From contig CAJNDS010000399.1 in the NCBI GenBank assembly GCA_905221605.1, forward strand, positions 84,469 to 148,468: a DNA stretch of 64,000 nucleotides, written 5' to 3'. The notes under the pieces are model-generated. The model was given only the letters and a program-made list of their open reading frames with translations. It did no database searches and was not told the DNA's origin. Origin of the DNA: Symbiodinium natans. Taxonomy: Eukaryota > Sar > Dinophyceae > Suessiales > Symbiodiniaceae. This document shows positions 1-11,600 of the stretch, in pieces. The position numbers were made by a program, and so were the translations under genes. Within the stretch, counting starts at the first letter, position 1; each line of letters starts with the position of its first letter.

Positions 1-1371
1 TGGGGAGTGGTGCATGATTGAATGTAGCCTCAGCCAAGTGCTTCGACGCGAGGTTTGCGAAGAAACCCGACTCTGCAAATGCATTGGCGGACAGTGCTCC
101 AGCATAGACCTGCAAGTGGTGGGCAGCAGAATGACGCAGATCACACCGGCTCCTGCGCCTCCTTGCAGCTGGGACACGAAGAGTACTAAGAGTCACAGGA
201 CCCGGGATGTGAAGAAACCACAGGCTGGCCAGAGCCGGGACCTCGGCCTTCCCAAGCCTCGCTGCCGGGTGTCTCCATATTCATCGAGACGGGAGATGGC
301 GGAGATGGGAGGTACCGCCAACGACTTGTTAGCTTGGCAAGTGAAGAGTGGCGAGATGCTGCGGCTCTAGCCTTCGCAGACGTCTCAGAAACACTGCTGA
401 TACTGCTGGGATGCTTCCAAATTATAGGTATAAGCAAAGTAGGGCGAGCCGCCAGGAGTGGATGACTGAGCGTGACATGATGAAGCAAGCTGCTTAGCAA
501 TTGCCTTCCGGACGGGGGGTGGTTCACTAGTGGTTCACCGTGGGGACTGACACGTTAAGGACCAAGGTCATGGATGAAGAGGCAAAGACCTGTCTCCTTG
601 GAGTCATCGCATTGGCCTCAGGCCACGCTGCAGTGACGCTCCACACGCTCCCAAATCTGACGCTGACCGCTGAGACCTCCATCTACTTGCTCGCAAAGTA
701 TTCCTTGGAAGCCACGGCCTTCACCAGACGAACCCTGAAAACCATCATACCATCATGCAGCACACCGAGCAAAGCTTTAGGAAGATGGCAGCTGGGAGTC
801 GGCCGTGTACTTGATGCGATCGATGAGTGGCTACGTGCCTCTTGCATGCACGTGACATCACGTGACCCTGATGTCCAAGAGGGGGGGAGCCTTCGGGGCC
901 TTCTGACGAATCTGGTGTCGACTCCGAGGTCGAGCCTGCATCCAGACAAGTTTGATCAAATCACTGCAGAGGGCCAGCGCTGGCCTGTAACTGTGTTGAC
1001 CTCAGTGATTCAGGCCCATGAATCCCACAAAACTGCGTGCAATCTTCATGCCGCACACGCGCCATAGACAAGGTCGCGCAGCTGGACTCGATGAGAAGAC
1101 ACCTGGCAAGTGTGTCACGGGACAGGACACACATGCACTCGGGTTCAACACGGCGGCCTTGCGGGAATGTCTTGGACGTCGGCAGCTTCACAGGACCACC
1201 ACATCATGGAAGAACAGCGAGGGCGAGCGCTTCAGCCTTAGCATCAGAGCTTGTTCCGCACATTTCCGGTTCATGGATTCATGAACTGAGGCTTCGTGGG
1301 CAACGCATTCGGATTTCAAGGTTCAGACCTTGTGGAGGATGGAGTATCGCTTCGAGACTCCATGAAGATCT
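1..1371. other. No supported gene
   Basis: Open frames occur here (the longest is 540-1067, + strand, 175 codons) but none has a recognisable domain, and several overlapping frames on both strands are equally open, as expected by chance in GC-balanced DNA. Parts could be introns or 5' exons of the exostosin-like gene that follows; I could not identify such exons. Confidence 0.4.
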
Positions 1372-2385
1372 ACGTCTACGATGTTGAGGAGACCGATCAG
1401 GGATTGCCACCGCCAGAGGTTTGTGGCGAATGAGACCTGTACAGGAGTACGCGGAGCTCAAGTTGCTTGCGCGGGGGGCATCCTTCTGCCGCCAAACTCC
1501 AAGACACATCCCGGAACAAAGATTCATTTGCTCTGAGAATGTCCGGAGGGGGGAGGGAGAATCCCAAGGTGAAAACCAGTGGGGCTTCGAAGTCAGCTTA
1601 CACGAGTGGTTCCTGACCTGTCCTTGCCGCACCGACGATCCCTTCGAAGCTTCTAGCCATCGGAAGATAGTCACGCGGCAGCAGCCATGGTCCGCTGCGT
1701 GGCTTTTCTGCGACATGCGAGGCTGACTTCTTCTTCGTTCCGCACTACACCGCCTGCCACTTGAATGTGGAGACCTTTACGGAGGCCCATGTCACTGCCC
1801 CTGTTCATGTCAAGGCCTAGCAGAGCCGTGCTCAGGCACAGTCTGATGAGCTTTTCAAAAGTTACGCAGCTGCAGTCAGCAGTTGTTAAATGCCGGCTTC
1901 CCTCACGGCCCTGCTTGCTTGTGTGGCTATCCGAAGTTGCTCTTGAAGAAGATCTTCAGATCTTCTGTCTTTGAGGCTTGGTGCCACGGCTGGCACACTA
2001 CAGACGATCGCGGGGCAGAGATCACGTTTTCGTTTGGGGCGGTGGCTTCGGCATCTCAGTTGCAATCGAGGTGAGGTTGAAGGTTGGAGACTCAACACGA
2101 ATCTTGCCATGGTGAGGAGCTGATGGCCCTTTCCGTTCATGGCGCGCGCACATCGAAGATGCGATCTTTATCATGACGGTCACTTGGCCACTCCGGAGAA
2201 ATCTTCAGTCGGAGGCGGCCTTACGTAAAAATCTGATATCCAGGATGCCCTGTTGTAGCCAAGGAAACGGAGCTGTGGAACCCGTACCGCGACATTGTTA
2301 CTCCGTCTTTCTCTCCATGGAAGGAGCGAAGTGTGCCAGGTGCTCGCGCTTTGTCCGAACCTCTCCAAACGTTCTCGTGAAGCTT
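1372..2385 (+). CDS. Exostosin-family glycosyltransferase (GT47-like), multi-exon, partial
   Basis: Short exon-like segments in different frames together read like an exostosin. At 1372-1418 MKIYVYDVEE resembles the family's KIYVYDLP start and ends at a GT donor. At about 1589-1642 is LHEWFLTCPCRTDDP; at about 1718-1816 ADFFFVPHYTACHLNVETF, the family's 'EADFFFVP.Y' block; at about 1838-1887 SDELFKSYAAAVSS; at 1987-2070 RGRDHVFVWGGGFGISVAIE ending at GTGAGG; at about 2140-2190 WRAHIEDAIFIMTVT; at about 2258-2385 LWNPYRDIVTPSFSPW, the family's 'PYKDIVIP' block. Exostosin-like enzymes are usually type II Golgi membrane glycosyltransferases; that location is family knowledge, not seen here. The C-terminal half of the domain was not found downstream, so the gene may be incomplete or continue in exons I missed. 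Exon edges are approximate except where a donor is named. Confidence 0.6.
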
Positions 2386-4805
2386 GTCAGATCTCATGGC
2401 AGGACATCTTGATTCCTGGACGGATCTCTGTGGGGGAGGTGGTGCAGCTTTCGAAAGTTGCACCAAAGCCAGCCTCAAGACATTTTCTGGCAGATTTTGT
2501 CTGGCCCCTACGCAGATGCAGCGCAATTGAAACTGCTGCACAGCTTACGAGAGTCTTCTGTTGGTGCAGCATGAATAAACTCAAATTTTAATCCCAGGTG
2601 GGCTGGAATCGGCCGCTGCACATCGCACAGGGCGGCTTGAACTCCAGTCGCCTGTTCCAAGCTTGACCGCTTCTTTTTCGTTTTTGGCCAGAACAGCATT
2701 GAAAGTGCATGATGAGCTCGTTCGTATAACTTTTAAGCTGACATGTGCGGATGCAGAACAGGTCTTCGTTTTGTAATGTCAGCCCACGAGTCGCTGCTCT
2801 CAGGTTCTCCCCGGGAGCAGTTGCTTGAGCTGGCCCACGAGACGCTGAGACTCAAACGTCAGAACCTGTGTGGCATGCAGAGCATTCTGTAGCCAAGGCA
2901 TGATCTGCACATCCGCCAAGATGTGCCCTATCGGGAGGCCGAACATGTGCAAATGGCTGATGGCTGCGCCTGACTGCTCGATGTTCGCACGCATGTCGAA
3001 AGGCGACGCAGGGCGCCCTGTCTTCGCGGTTCTGCTTCGTCCCGAGAGGCAAGTCGGCGTGGTCATCGAGGCCCTGGCAGTAGTAATGTAGTCAAAATGC
3101 GCAAGCAGGCACATGTTGTAACATGCAAGCTGTAATTACAATCGGAATTGTTTGGGTGCGTGACTGGCGGCTGTACGAAGGGGCGGTTGTGCATGCACAG
3201 ATTGTAAAACCGTCCATCGCAGGTTCTTTCGAGTGCTCTTCTCAGATTGCCTGCCGGTGCTGCTGAATGACTTCTACGCCACACCCTCAGACGATCTTAG
3301 ATGCTTGGTGCTGGCAAGAGGGTGGGAAGGGGAGGGCACGGTGCGGCTGCCCCCAGGAAGGTGGATGAAGGCAGGGTGCCTCCATCTTAGGTGGTGTTGG
3401 AGCATGCGGCCCACCCAAAAGATGCAGCTCTCCATGCTCATTGTTCATGTTCCTCTCCACACCTCGGCAGCCGGGCCTGCCGGCTCGGAGTTTCGCCGCA
3501 GATGCCTCAAGGAAGTCCGAAGGGTCAGAAGGAAAAGGTGCCGGAGAGCAGCCGGCCCGTAAACGCCGTAAACCCCGTATAAAGGCTTTCTTCTTGTTGA
3601 GGCCTTTTGGCGCTGCTCTAGACCCTCCAAGATGCCAAGAGCCCAAGAGAGAGGCCGTCTGAAGCTTGGGTGGTGGGAGCTGCCAAGAAGTCAAGAAGGC
3701 AGCAAAGAGGGTTTCTCGCCCGCCCGAAGGATGTCGTATGATGTCGTGCTACAAGGTGCACTTGTTGTTCGTGTTCGTGGCCCTGTTGCCAAGTGAAGCT
3801 TGGGTAGGGGGTGCAACTATAAAAGTCAAGAAGCAGCAAAATAGAGAGGCGGTTATAGGAAACCTCAGGATTCCCCAGAAGGTTAAACAGCCCATTGGGT
3901 GCCTGTTTTTGCCCTGCTGATCCCCCGGCTTGTTTTCCAGCGGTCTGAGAATGCTTTACGTGCTGGGACGAGCCGGTCAGTATGCCGTCCCACCTGTCTC
4001 CCCCAACTTCCATCTCTTGAACACGGGCACGCAGATGCGGGGTTAAAAAACGCGGATCGTTGCTGAGAAAAAAGACTAGCGTGATGATGATTTCCGCAAC
4101 ACCCATTGCAACACCCAGGAGCCGCCGTATGGAGAGATCTTCGACGCTTCCGGCTTCACTGTCAGGTGGCCGATGCAGCAGGTTGGCCCATGGCTGAGTC
4201 TGATTTGGCGGCATTTCGCGGCCCACTGCTTCTGATTACAGAAATTTCAAGTCCACGATTCTCAAAGCAAAGAACCGCTTAACATAAGAGGGTGAGTTCT
4301 GCAGTGCGGCAGCAAGTAGCAAATCACTCCAAGGCCAAGAACTTCTCGATACACTGCGGGCAGTGCCAGTTCAAGCGCTGGAGACGATGTGAGGTGCCAA
4401 GCTTTGGTTGACTGTGGCGAGCTTTTTTCCCGTAACATCAACAGGAATCAAGATGGGCTCGAGTTATAGCCTGCCCCTGTGAGCCCCACGGCCATGCAAG
4501 CCGGGCGATCTCATTATTGGCCTGTCGGGTAGAAGAATGCATGGGTAACACGCTTTGAGGCTGGAGAAGGCTCATCAACATCGATGCTGGTGGGAGCCTC
4601 AGCAGTCCCAGGGTGGGTCCAACTTCTTTCCATGTGGCTGGCAGGTATATTTGGACGCCTGCGGTCATTGATCATGATAACGTGGACCGATGGTGCAGTG
4701 GTTAGAGTGGCTCACGCGCAAAGTGTGTCAAATCTCTATAGCACCTCATTGACCAGTTGCCTTGCACGCCGCTGCGCGAGGGCGAGCGTCGAGATACCTC
4801 TTGCA
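2386..4805. other. No supported gene
   Basis: No domain is recognisable on either strand. A 38-codon + frame at 2779-2895 (MSAHESLLSG...) is helical-looking but too short to call. The stretch at 3280-3900 is G/C-skewed with several overlapping open frames. A tRNA A-box-like string occurs near 4690 without a matching B box. Confidence 0.4.
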
Positions 4806-4824
4806 GTAGGCATTTCGGCTCAAG
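4806..4824 (+). promoter_or_regulatory. Relic of the dinoflagellate spliced leader
   Basis: GTAGGCATTTCGGCTCAAG matches 17 of 19 positions of the 3' part of the dinoflagellate spliced leader (GTAGCCATTTTGGCTCAAG). It lies 99 bases before the ATG of the next gene and on the same strand, where a trans-spliced leader would sit on the mRNA. Such relics are a known mark of genes reinserted from trans-spliced mRNA. Its final AG could still serve as a trans-splice acceptor; that is inference. Confidence 0.75.
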
Positions 4825-4923
4825 TGTCTGCATCCAGCAACTTTGCGGCACAATTGAGCCATTGGGCCGTGCCAAAGTGCGGCTCGTGAGCCGCGGCTGG
4901 CACCTTCAGAGCCATTCAGAGCC

Positions 4924-6489
4924 ATGCCGGTGCTGCAAGGCGGTGACTGGTACCACATCGAGGGCGAAACCCCGGCGCCGCTGAAGGAGCCTGAGCAAAA
5001 GGCAGAAAACAAGCCTGGGCATCGCCCCTTGGGCTCCTACAAGCTGCCGAAATGGGTCTACCATCCAGAGCGGGCGAACCGAAGGATTGTCATCAACAAG
5101 GAGGACTACTTCGGAATGGCAGCAGACGGTCTCCGGAACTTTGACCTCTGGAACGTGGCCCATGTGGCTGCATACCACGACGACTTGAAGCTCTTGTCGC
5201 TTGCCACCCTCGAGCAGTGCAAGGAGCCAAACAGGTGGGGGATGACCCCTATGCACATGACCGGCCTGGGACAGCACCCCTACGGTCCTTCCCTTTGTGT
5301 GCTCTGGGAGCTTGTGCAAATGGGGGCAGCAGACCCGATGGCCCTGAACTCTGCAGATCAAAGCCCATGGCACATTGCGCAGCGCATGCAGAAGCCTTCT
5401 CACCTGAAGAAGTGGGAGAAGGTGGTCTTCAAAGGCGGAAAGCCAGACGAGTACGACAGCAAGAAGGAGGCTCAGCTCAAGCCGAGGGGCAAGTACGCGC
5501 GTGCTCTCGGTTTGGACCCTGTGATGCCGGAGGACACCACAAAGCCGCTTCCGGTTTGCTTGGTTTTCCCAGGCCAGGGTGCCCAGTACGTGGGCATGCT
5601 GCAGAAGCAGAAGGACCTTCCAGCGGTGAAGGCGATGCTCACAAAGGCAAAGGAGGTTCTGGGTTACGATCTTGTGGAAATCATTCAGAGTGGCCCGGAA
5701 GACAAGTTGGCAGAGACACAATATTGTCAACCAGCCATGTACATCGCTGGGCTGGCTGCCCTGGAGCAGCTTAAGCTCGAGGAGGAGGACAAAGTCAGCA
5801 GATGTCGGGCGGTGGCTGGCCTGTCTTTGGGCGAGTACGTCGCTCTGACGGCTGCAGGCGTTTTTGAGTTTGAGACTGGATTGCGGCTCCTCAAGGTCCG
5901 CTCCGAGGCGATGCAGTTCGAACTCTCCGGTAGCCGACCGGGCGCGAAGGCCCAAGGCATGTGCCTAGCTGTCGGCCTGGTCAAAGACGAAGTCGAGCGA
6001 CTTTGCAAGGAGTGTGCTGGCAAGGGCGAAACCTGCCAGATCGCTGCTTGCCTCTTCTCGCGCGCCTTCTCGGTTGCGGGAAGCCGCTCGGCCGTGGAGT
6101 CCTTTGTCGAGAAGGCAATGGCCGCCGGCGCACTGCAGTGCTCCCTGCTGAAGCAATCCGGCGCTTTCCACACTCCCGAGATGTTGGATGTTCGGAACAT
6201 CGTCGTCAAGGAGCTGGAGGCCGCCAAGGCCAAGATGAAGCCTCCTCGCTGCACCGTCTATGCCAATGCGACAGCGAAGGCGATCGGCCCGGACACACCT
6301 GTCCAGGAGATTGTGAAGCTGCTCGCAGACCAGATGGTGTCGCCTGTACTCTGGGAACAGTCCATGCAGCAAGCGATCAGGGACGGCTGCACGGAATTCT
6401 ACGAGCTTGGACCTGGCTCTCAGCTGAAGGGCATTCTGAAGAGGATTGATGGCAAGATTGCCGACAGGATGTGCAACCTCTCGGTCTAG
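4924..6489 (+). CDS. Ankyrin-like / malonyl-CoA:ACP transacylase (FabD-type) fusion protein
   Basis: Single open frame of 521 residues from the first ATG after the spliced-leader relic. Residues about 75-155 look like two ankyrin repeats (NRWGMTPMHMTGLG and DQSPWHIAQRM). Residues about 205-515 are an acyltransferase domain: FPGQGAQ at 215-221, the nucleophile motif GLSLGEY with Ser301, the active-site His416 in SGAFHTP, and a late ELGPGSQL. The Ser-His spacing of 115 is close to the 109 of E. coli FabD. The enzyme class moves a malonyl group from CoA to acyl carrier protein for fatty-acid or polyketide synthesis. GLSLGE replaces the usual GHSLGE, so the residue before Ser is Leu instead of His, a change that could alter substrate choice. 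No transit peptide is evident. No intron is needed, which together with the leader relic suggests a retrogene. A trans-acting AT of a polyketide pathway is an alternative role. Confidence 0.93.
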   Translation: MPVLQGGDWYHIEGETPAPLKEPEQKAENKPGHRPLGSYKLPKWVYHPERANRRIVINKEDYFGMAADGLRNFDLWNVAHVAAYHDDLKLLSLATLEQCKEPNRWGMTPMHMTGLGQHPYGPSLCVLWELVQMGAADPMALNSADQSPWHIAQRMQKPSHLKKWEKVVFKGGKPDEYDSKKEAQLKPRGKYARALGLDPVMPEDTTKPLPVCLVFPGQGAQYVGMLQKQKDLPAVKAMLTKAKEVLGYDLVEIIQSGPEDKLAETQYCQPAMYIAGLAALEQLKLEEEDKVSRCRAVAGLSLGEYVALTAAGVFEFETGLRLLKVRSEAMQFELSGSRPGAKAQGMCLAVGLVKDEVERLCKECAGKGETCQIAACLFSRAFSVAGSRSAVESFVEKAMAAGALQCSLLKQSGAFHTPEMLDVRNIVVKELEAAKAKMKPPRCTVYANATAKAIGPDTPVQEIVKLLADQMVSPVLWEQSMQQAIRDGCTEFYELGPGSQLKGILKRIDGKIADRMCNLSV

Positions 6490-8695
6490 ACGGTCTAGAG
6501 TTTCAGATTTTGTGCCTAGACTTAGTTTGCCAGGGCACGCTGAGCCTCAAATTGCCAACCCCAAACTGCACCACATTAACTACACTACACATATCATCCA
6601 TTACCCGGGTTTCAATCAGAAACATGGGGGGGAGCATCGTCACTCCAGTTCCAGAGACATATGACACGGTAGCTTCATGCCTTCCTCCCAGCCTTCCAAA
6701 GACTCTCAAGACTCTCAACACATGTAGGCCCCGGTAGTTCGTTACCAGACTCTGCTTCCGGACTGTCTCACGCCAGAGCACAGCGGTGAACAAAAAGTCT
6801 GAGTGCAGTTGTCTGTCCACGGTCGCTTTATGCTGTTGGTGATAAGTCTGGCTGATTACGTCCTTTTTTTGTGTGCACGCCTTTCACCCGCCATGACCTG
6901 CTACTGTTTGAGAGCACTTGAATCTGGTGCGTAGGACTTGCAGAAGGAGAAGCTGACGAAGCCATGTCCAAGGTGGAGAGCCGAGAACGCTTTCATCGGA
7001 GTCATGAGGCCCTGGTCTGGCAATTCCAGGAGTTCCCTTCATCAAAAGACACCCGAGAGATTGAGAGATTGGGACACCGGGTGCAGGGAGACTGCGATGG
7101 GAGACTTGGGAGGCTGCTGCGCCGCCGCCGCCGGGCGAGTCACGCACCGGCGTTTGGAAAGGCCTTCCATGTTCCCGACGAGGCGTGTTGGGCGAAAGAG
7201 ATACTGAGGGAGAGAAGAAGAAGGGAGGGAGAGGCGCGGCACGGAGGGCATGAATCATGTTCTCTCAGTGTGAGAAGCTCAAGCAGGCCGGCGAGCCCGT
7301 GCCAGTGGTTGCCCAAACATGAGACAGGCTCGCGGTCACCTCTCTTGCGCTTGCATGGGGACCCTTCATGTTGCTCTGAGTTCCTTCGCCAAACAGGCCT
7401 CCATGTGGCGCAAGAACAGCAGAGGATACCCGTGCTCGGGTGAAGGCCAGGGAATTGCGTCCCGATTCTACTGAGCTTGTCATGCGGTGAAGCACGGACT
7501 CAGCACTGCGCAATGACCATGCTTTACAAGGATTGCGCGAGCGAGGTGAGCAACTTTGTACTCGTTTCTCTTGAGCCCATGTCAGGAACATTCAGGAACA
7601 TCGGCCTTAAGATTCCGATGCCATGGATTCACAGCGGGTGGGCGACCTCACTGCTCCAGTACTGCTCCATGTGCAAGCGCAGGCAGTCGACAGCGGACAG
7701 CGTGTGGAATCTGACGTTGGCAAATTGACGCGGCAGGAAGTCGGAAGACGTGGACACTGACGTGGACAGCATCAGTGACGACGAAGTGAGGGAACACTTT
7801 GGGGGGAGCAGGTGTGAGGTTTCCAGGCGAGCCACGGCCCGTTGGACCACATGCAAAACTCGCGAATACTGTAGGTGATGTTAGAGACTTGCAAAAGTGG
7901 CATGATGGAGAGGAGGAAAAGTCACGCTGTAGTGGTGGAAGACATGGTGAGACTGTGAAGTTTCCGACGGGGCTGGTCCATTGCGAAGCTTGTGGTTGCA
8001 GACTTGGATTTCATCATTTTGGGATACGGACGCTGATGATCCATCGGCAATATGCTGGCTCATGACAGTGACGGCCAAAACCTCCACTACTGTTGGGCTG
8101 TCTTGAACAGACCCTGTTGAAGAATTGAAAACTGATTGCTTTGACGTGAGTCTATGTGGATGTCGAAGGCCCATATGGGTACCCCCCCCCCCCCCCCCCT
8201 CCCCCGGATTTTCGGAAACCCACATGCAAGAGTTCTGAGGCCTGGCGGCAGGAGCCGAATCCATCTCAAAAGCCTGCACTTCCGCGCTGCTCCTCAATCC
8301 AAACTTACATGAGGCCTCCGCTGCCCACTGGGATCGGTTTAGGGGTGTACTGCACAAAAAAGGGTTCGAGCATGGGAATAGAGCCGGGCGGCCACGAAGC
8401 CTGTTCCAAACATCATGCCCTCAAAAATGGCACGGCAGAGAGAGAAGAGGGTCATGCGGCTGTATGCTATTACACGGTTATTCGGTGTTCCCAACCGTGT
8501 CGTACACTAGCTTACAGCCGTCGACCGGCTTCAGGCCATGCTCGTTCGTGGCCAGGCGCAGCTTCGCTTGCTCCCTGGTCGTGCCACAGTGTCCAAATGT
8601 CCAGAGGGCAGCAAGTATGTGCTTACCAGCTTTGGGTCATATGATATGCATATACATCATATACCTAACTGAGCGAAAAGAGCCTCGCATTGCAA
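6490..8695. other. No supported gene
   Basis: A 159-codon + frame at 6964-7443 and an acidic exon-like stretch near 7740-7800 (SEDVDTDVDSISDDEVRE) are visible, but neither has a recognisable domain. They could be exons of the TPR gene that follows or chance frames. Confidence 0.35.
8182..8205. repeat. Poly-C tract
   Basis: Eighteen C, one T, then five C. It lies in non-coding DNA; its exact length may be unreliable in an assembly. Confidence 0.9.
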
Positions 8696-11600
8696 ATGCA
8701 AGTGCGCCTGCGCCGAGAGCTGGGCTTCTTCGCCGCCTGCGAGCTCGATTGCAGTGATGCCTTGAAAGCCATCCCGGACAGCGTCCCCTGCTGAGCCATG
8801 CTGAGCCTGTCGAACATCGAAAATCATCGGGTGCTGTAGTTGGGCACTAGGCTAAGGGGCCCTGGTGCCTTCCAAGCAGCGATGTAAATGCTACAGATTG
8901 CTGTGGACCGCGCCAAGAACACATGCATGCGGGCGTTTACGCCAACATCAGTCTCTTCAGAATCAGAAGCCCTTGAGGCAACTGCATGGGCCACTCGGGG
9001 GAGAGCGCGACTGCAGCTTGGTTTGCAGACTTACTGCTCACTTTCGGCTTTCGGTGCTAGTAGCTGGCGTCTGCCATGGATCCTGTGCCCAGATCCAACT
9101 GGTCCTCGACCATTGTTCCAAAACTGAGGAGACAGAAGTGTTACCGCGAAGCAGCAGACGATTGCCGTCGGTCTCTTGAGCTAGATGCCTCGAGCCTAGT
9201 CAGAGCCTAGTCATTCGCGATCAGTGTCGATCATGGGGCATGGAATCTTCCCCACATTGAACGTGCAGGCGCAGTCCCGCCTGGCTATGTCCACGTTGGG
9301 TGCAGCACTGCTCAACTTGGGCATCCAGCTCAGATGAAGAGCAGCACGCTACACAGAAAGTTGATTACATCTGTAGTGATGCTTCTCGTTGGCGGCTAGC
9401 TGTCGCATCCTCCAACGGCACAGCGATTCTAGCTAGACTCTGCCGTTTTTCACAACCAAGCTATGCTTTTCTAGGTCTGCGTGTGCGTGTGAAGGGGTCG
9501 GTGCGTGGGTAGGGTGTGAACGAAGCTAAGGCGACCACGAAGGTGCGCTTGAGTACTGTGATCAGGCCGTGAACTCTATGCGCCGGGCTTGGGATGGTTG
9601 GCTGTGGATAGCTCTTGCAGGGAGGCCGCGTGCCTCGCACACTGAGTGCGCTTGCGCTTGCACCTTTTTTCATCGCTCACTGGAGAAGAAGATGAGGTTG
9701 GATCCGAAGGGCGAAGTGGAGGCCAGCTTCAACATGTGAGCTGACAACACAATCTCGCAACATCGGCTCCGCATGGGCAACACTCTTGGAGCCCACCAGG
9801 CAAAAAACCAAAACAAGCGGTCAAAAAAGAAAGCTGGCATGGGTCGCAGCAAGGACGCTTTTTGCCTGCTTTTTCCGTCACAGCTGCTCCCTGCTCTACT
9901 GCCGCACCAGCAGGACCGTCGGAAAATGAAGGCCAACCGGTTGGGGATGTATCTTCGGGATTCTTCGGGATGTTCAGTGCCTGATGCGACATCTGGGTTT
10001 TGCGTTCTCAGGATAAGAAGAGTGTTAGCAAGATGCCGGCTTAGTGCATTCTCTGGTGGGCGGTATGGTCTACTGCTTGGACTCGTGTCGGCTCGTCTTA
10101 CCAAGGCTTGCTTCTTCGGCCACTGCCTCCACAACAACTTTAGCGTAGCCCCCTTGTGCTTCAAATTCAAGTCGAAATCACCTTACTCAGACTGAAGATT
10201 CATGGCTTGCTGGTGTAGCCGTGTACTCAGCCAAGGGCAGGGAGTGCCAACGAGGCCCTTGTGCGCCATGTCTGCTTGAACTCCTTTGCTGCATCGCTAA
10301 CAGCTTTTGTTGTGCATGTTGCGAGGAGCCTCAGGAGGCTGCGGAGCCCAACCAAGAGTCGGAGCCAACAGCTGAGTATGAAGGACGCTGGGCCGCATGC
10401 ACGTGCTGGAACAGGGCATGCCTACACAGCGTTGTACTTCGCTCATGGGAGCTCTTGACGTTCTCTGTCTTAGTCTCTGGCACTAGCACGAGCCTCTGCA
10501 GCGCAGGTCAAGGTGACGCAGAACCGGAGGGCGGTGGTCCTGCAGTACAAGCTGACGTACCAGACGTACCAGCCGCCGAAGAAGGCCAGATGTGGCAGTT
10601 GCTTTCAGCCTCATCCGCACGGAGAATTATTGCCATGCCTGCAGGTCAGAATGGAGCTTCTCCCGATGCGGAGAGTTCCATCCTCCAGGTCGCAGCGAAA
10701 CAGCGAAACATATCTCTTGCCACGCAAGTATTCTGTACTGGCAGACAGGAAAGTCCACTGCAAGCAGGAGACAGGGACATGGACAGATCAGAGATTGAGG
10801 CCACCGGCCATATTTCTGATCATGAACCGTAGCGTGTTCTTTCCTCGATAGGAGCTGGCGGACCTATACACAATGCGTGCCCAAGCCAAAGTGGCACTAG
10901 GAGACTTGGCCGGGGGCCTTGAGGACTCATATGAGGTGGTGGTTCACGTGAGTTAAATCCTAAACGAACGCTGAGGATGGAACAATTGAAGACTGCTCGC
11001 ATGCATTACAGCTCAATGACCTCGCCTTAGACGCCTCATGAGTCATGAATGAGTGGCTGGCATGCGAGCGAGAACCACCTGGACCCACTCTGAGGAACGA
11101 GTCCCATTCTGCAAAGACCCCAGCTTGGAGACCATCCATGTGCTGAGTTAAGAAATGGGTGTTTCTTAGCACTGGATTCGCCGAATCATGTCTCGAGCTA
11201 AGGCTGGGCCGCCCGGGCGGAAGCGAAGCGTCTGCAGCCTGCAGCCTATAGTAGGATGCAATGTGTGAGTACTTGGGAAGACTTTCTGGTGAAGGGGAAG
11301 GGGCTGAAAGTCGAAGTCGAACTAAGTGCACGAGTTTTCTGAATCCATCATCTATCTGACACAAGGGGCAAGCTCAGCGAAGCCGTGGCAGAAGCCAGCG
11401 AGGCAGCTTGGATGAGTGAAGGCATATTGGAGCTTCCCCACTGGCGAGAAAAAGAGAGACGGGGGCCCTGAGGCCTCCGAAGAAAAGAAGGGAAAACGGA
11501 ATAACTTAAGTGGGATGTGTGAGGTTCGTGTCGTGTGAAGGTTTTGGGGGAGAAGGGCGGTTGAGGGGTCAGAGCGACTCGATGGCAGTCGAAAACCGAC

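Noticed and set aside
4684-4760. tRNA-like start (GGTGCAGTGGTTAGAGTGGC)
   Set aside because: Resembles an A box only; no B box or cloverleaf can be drawn.
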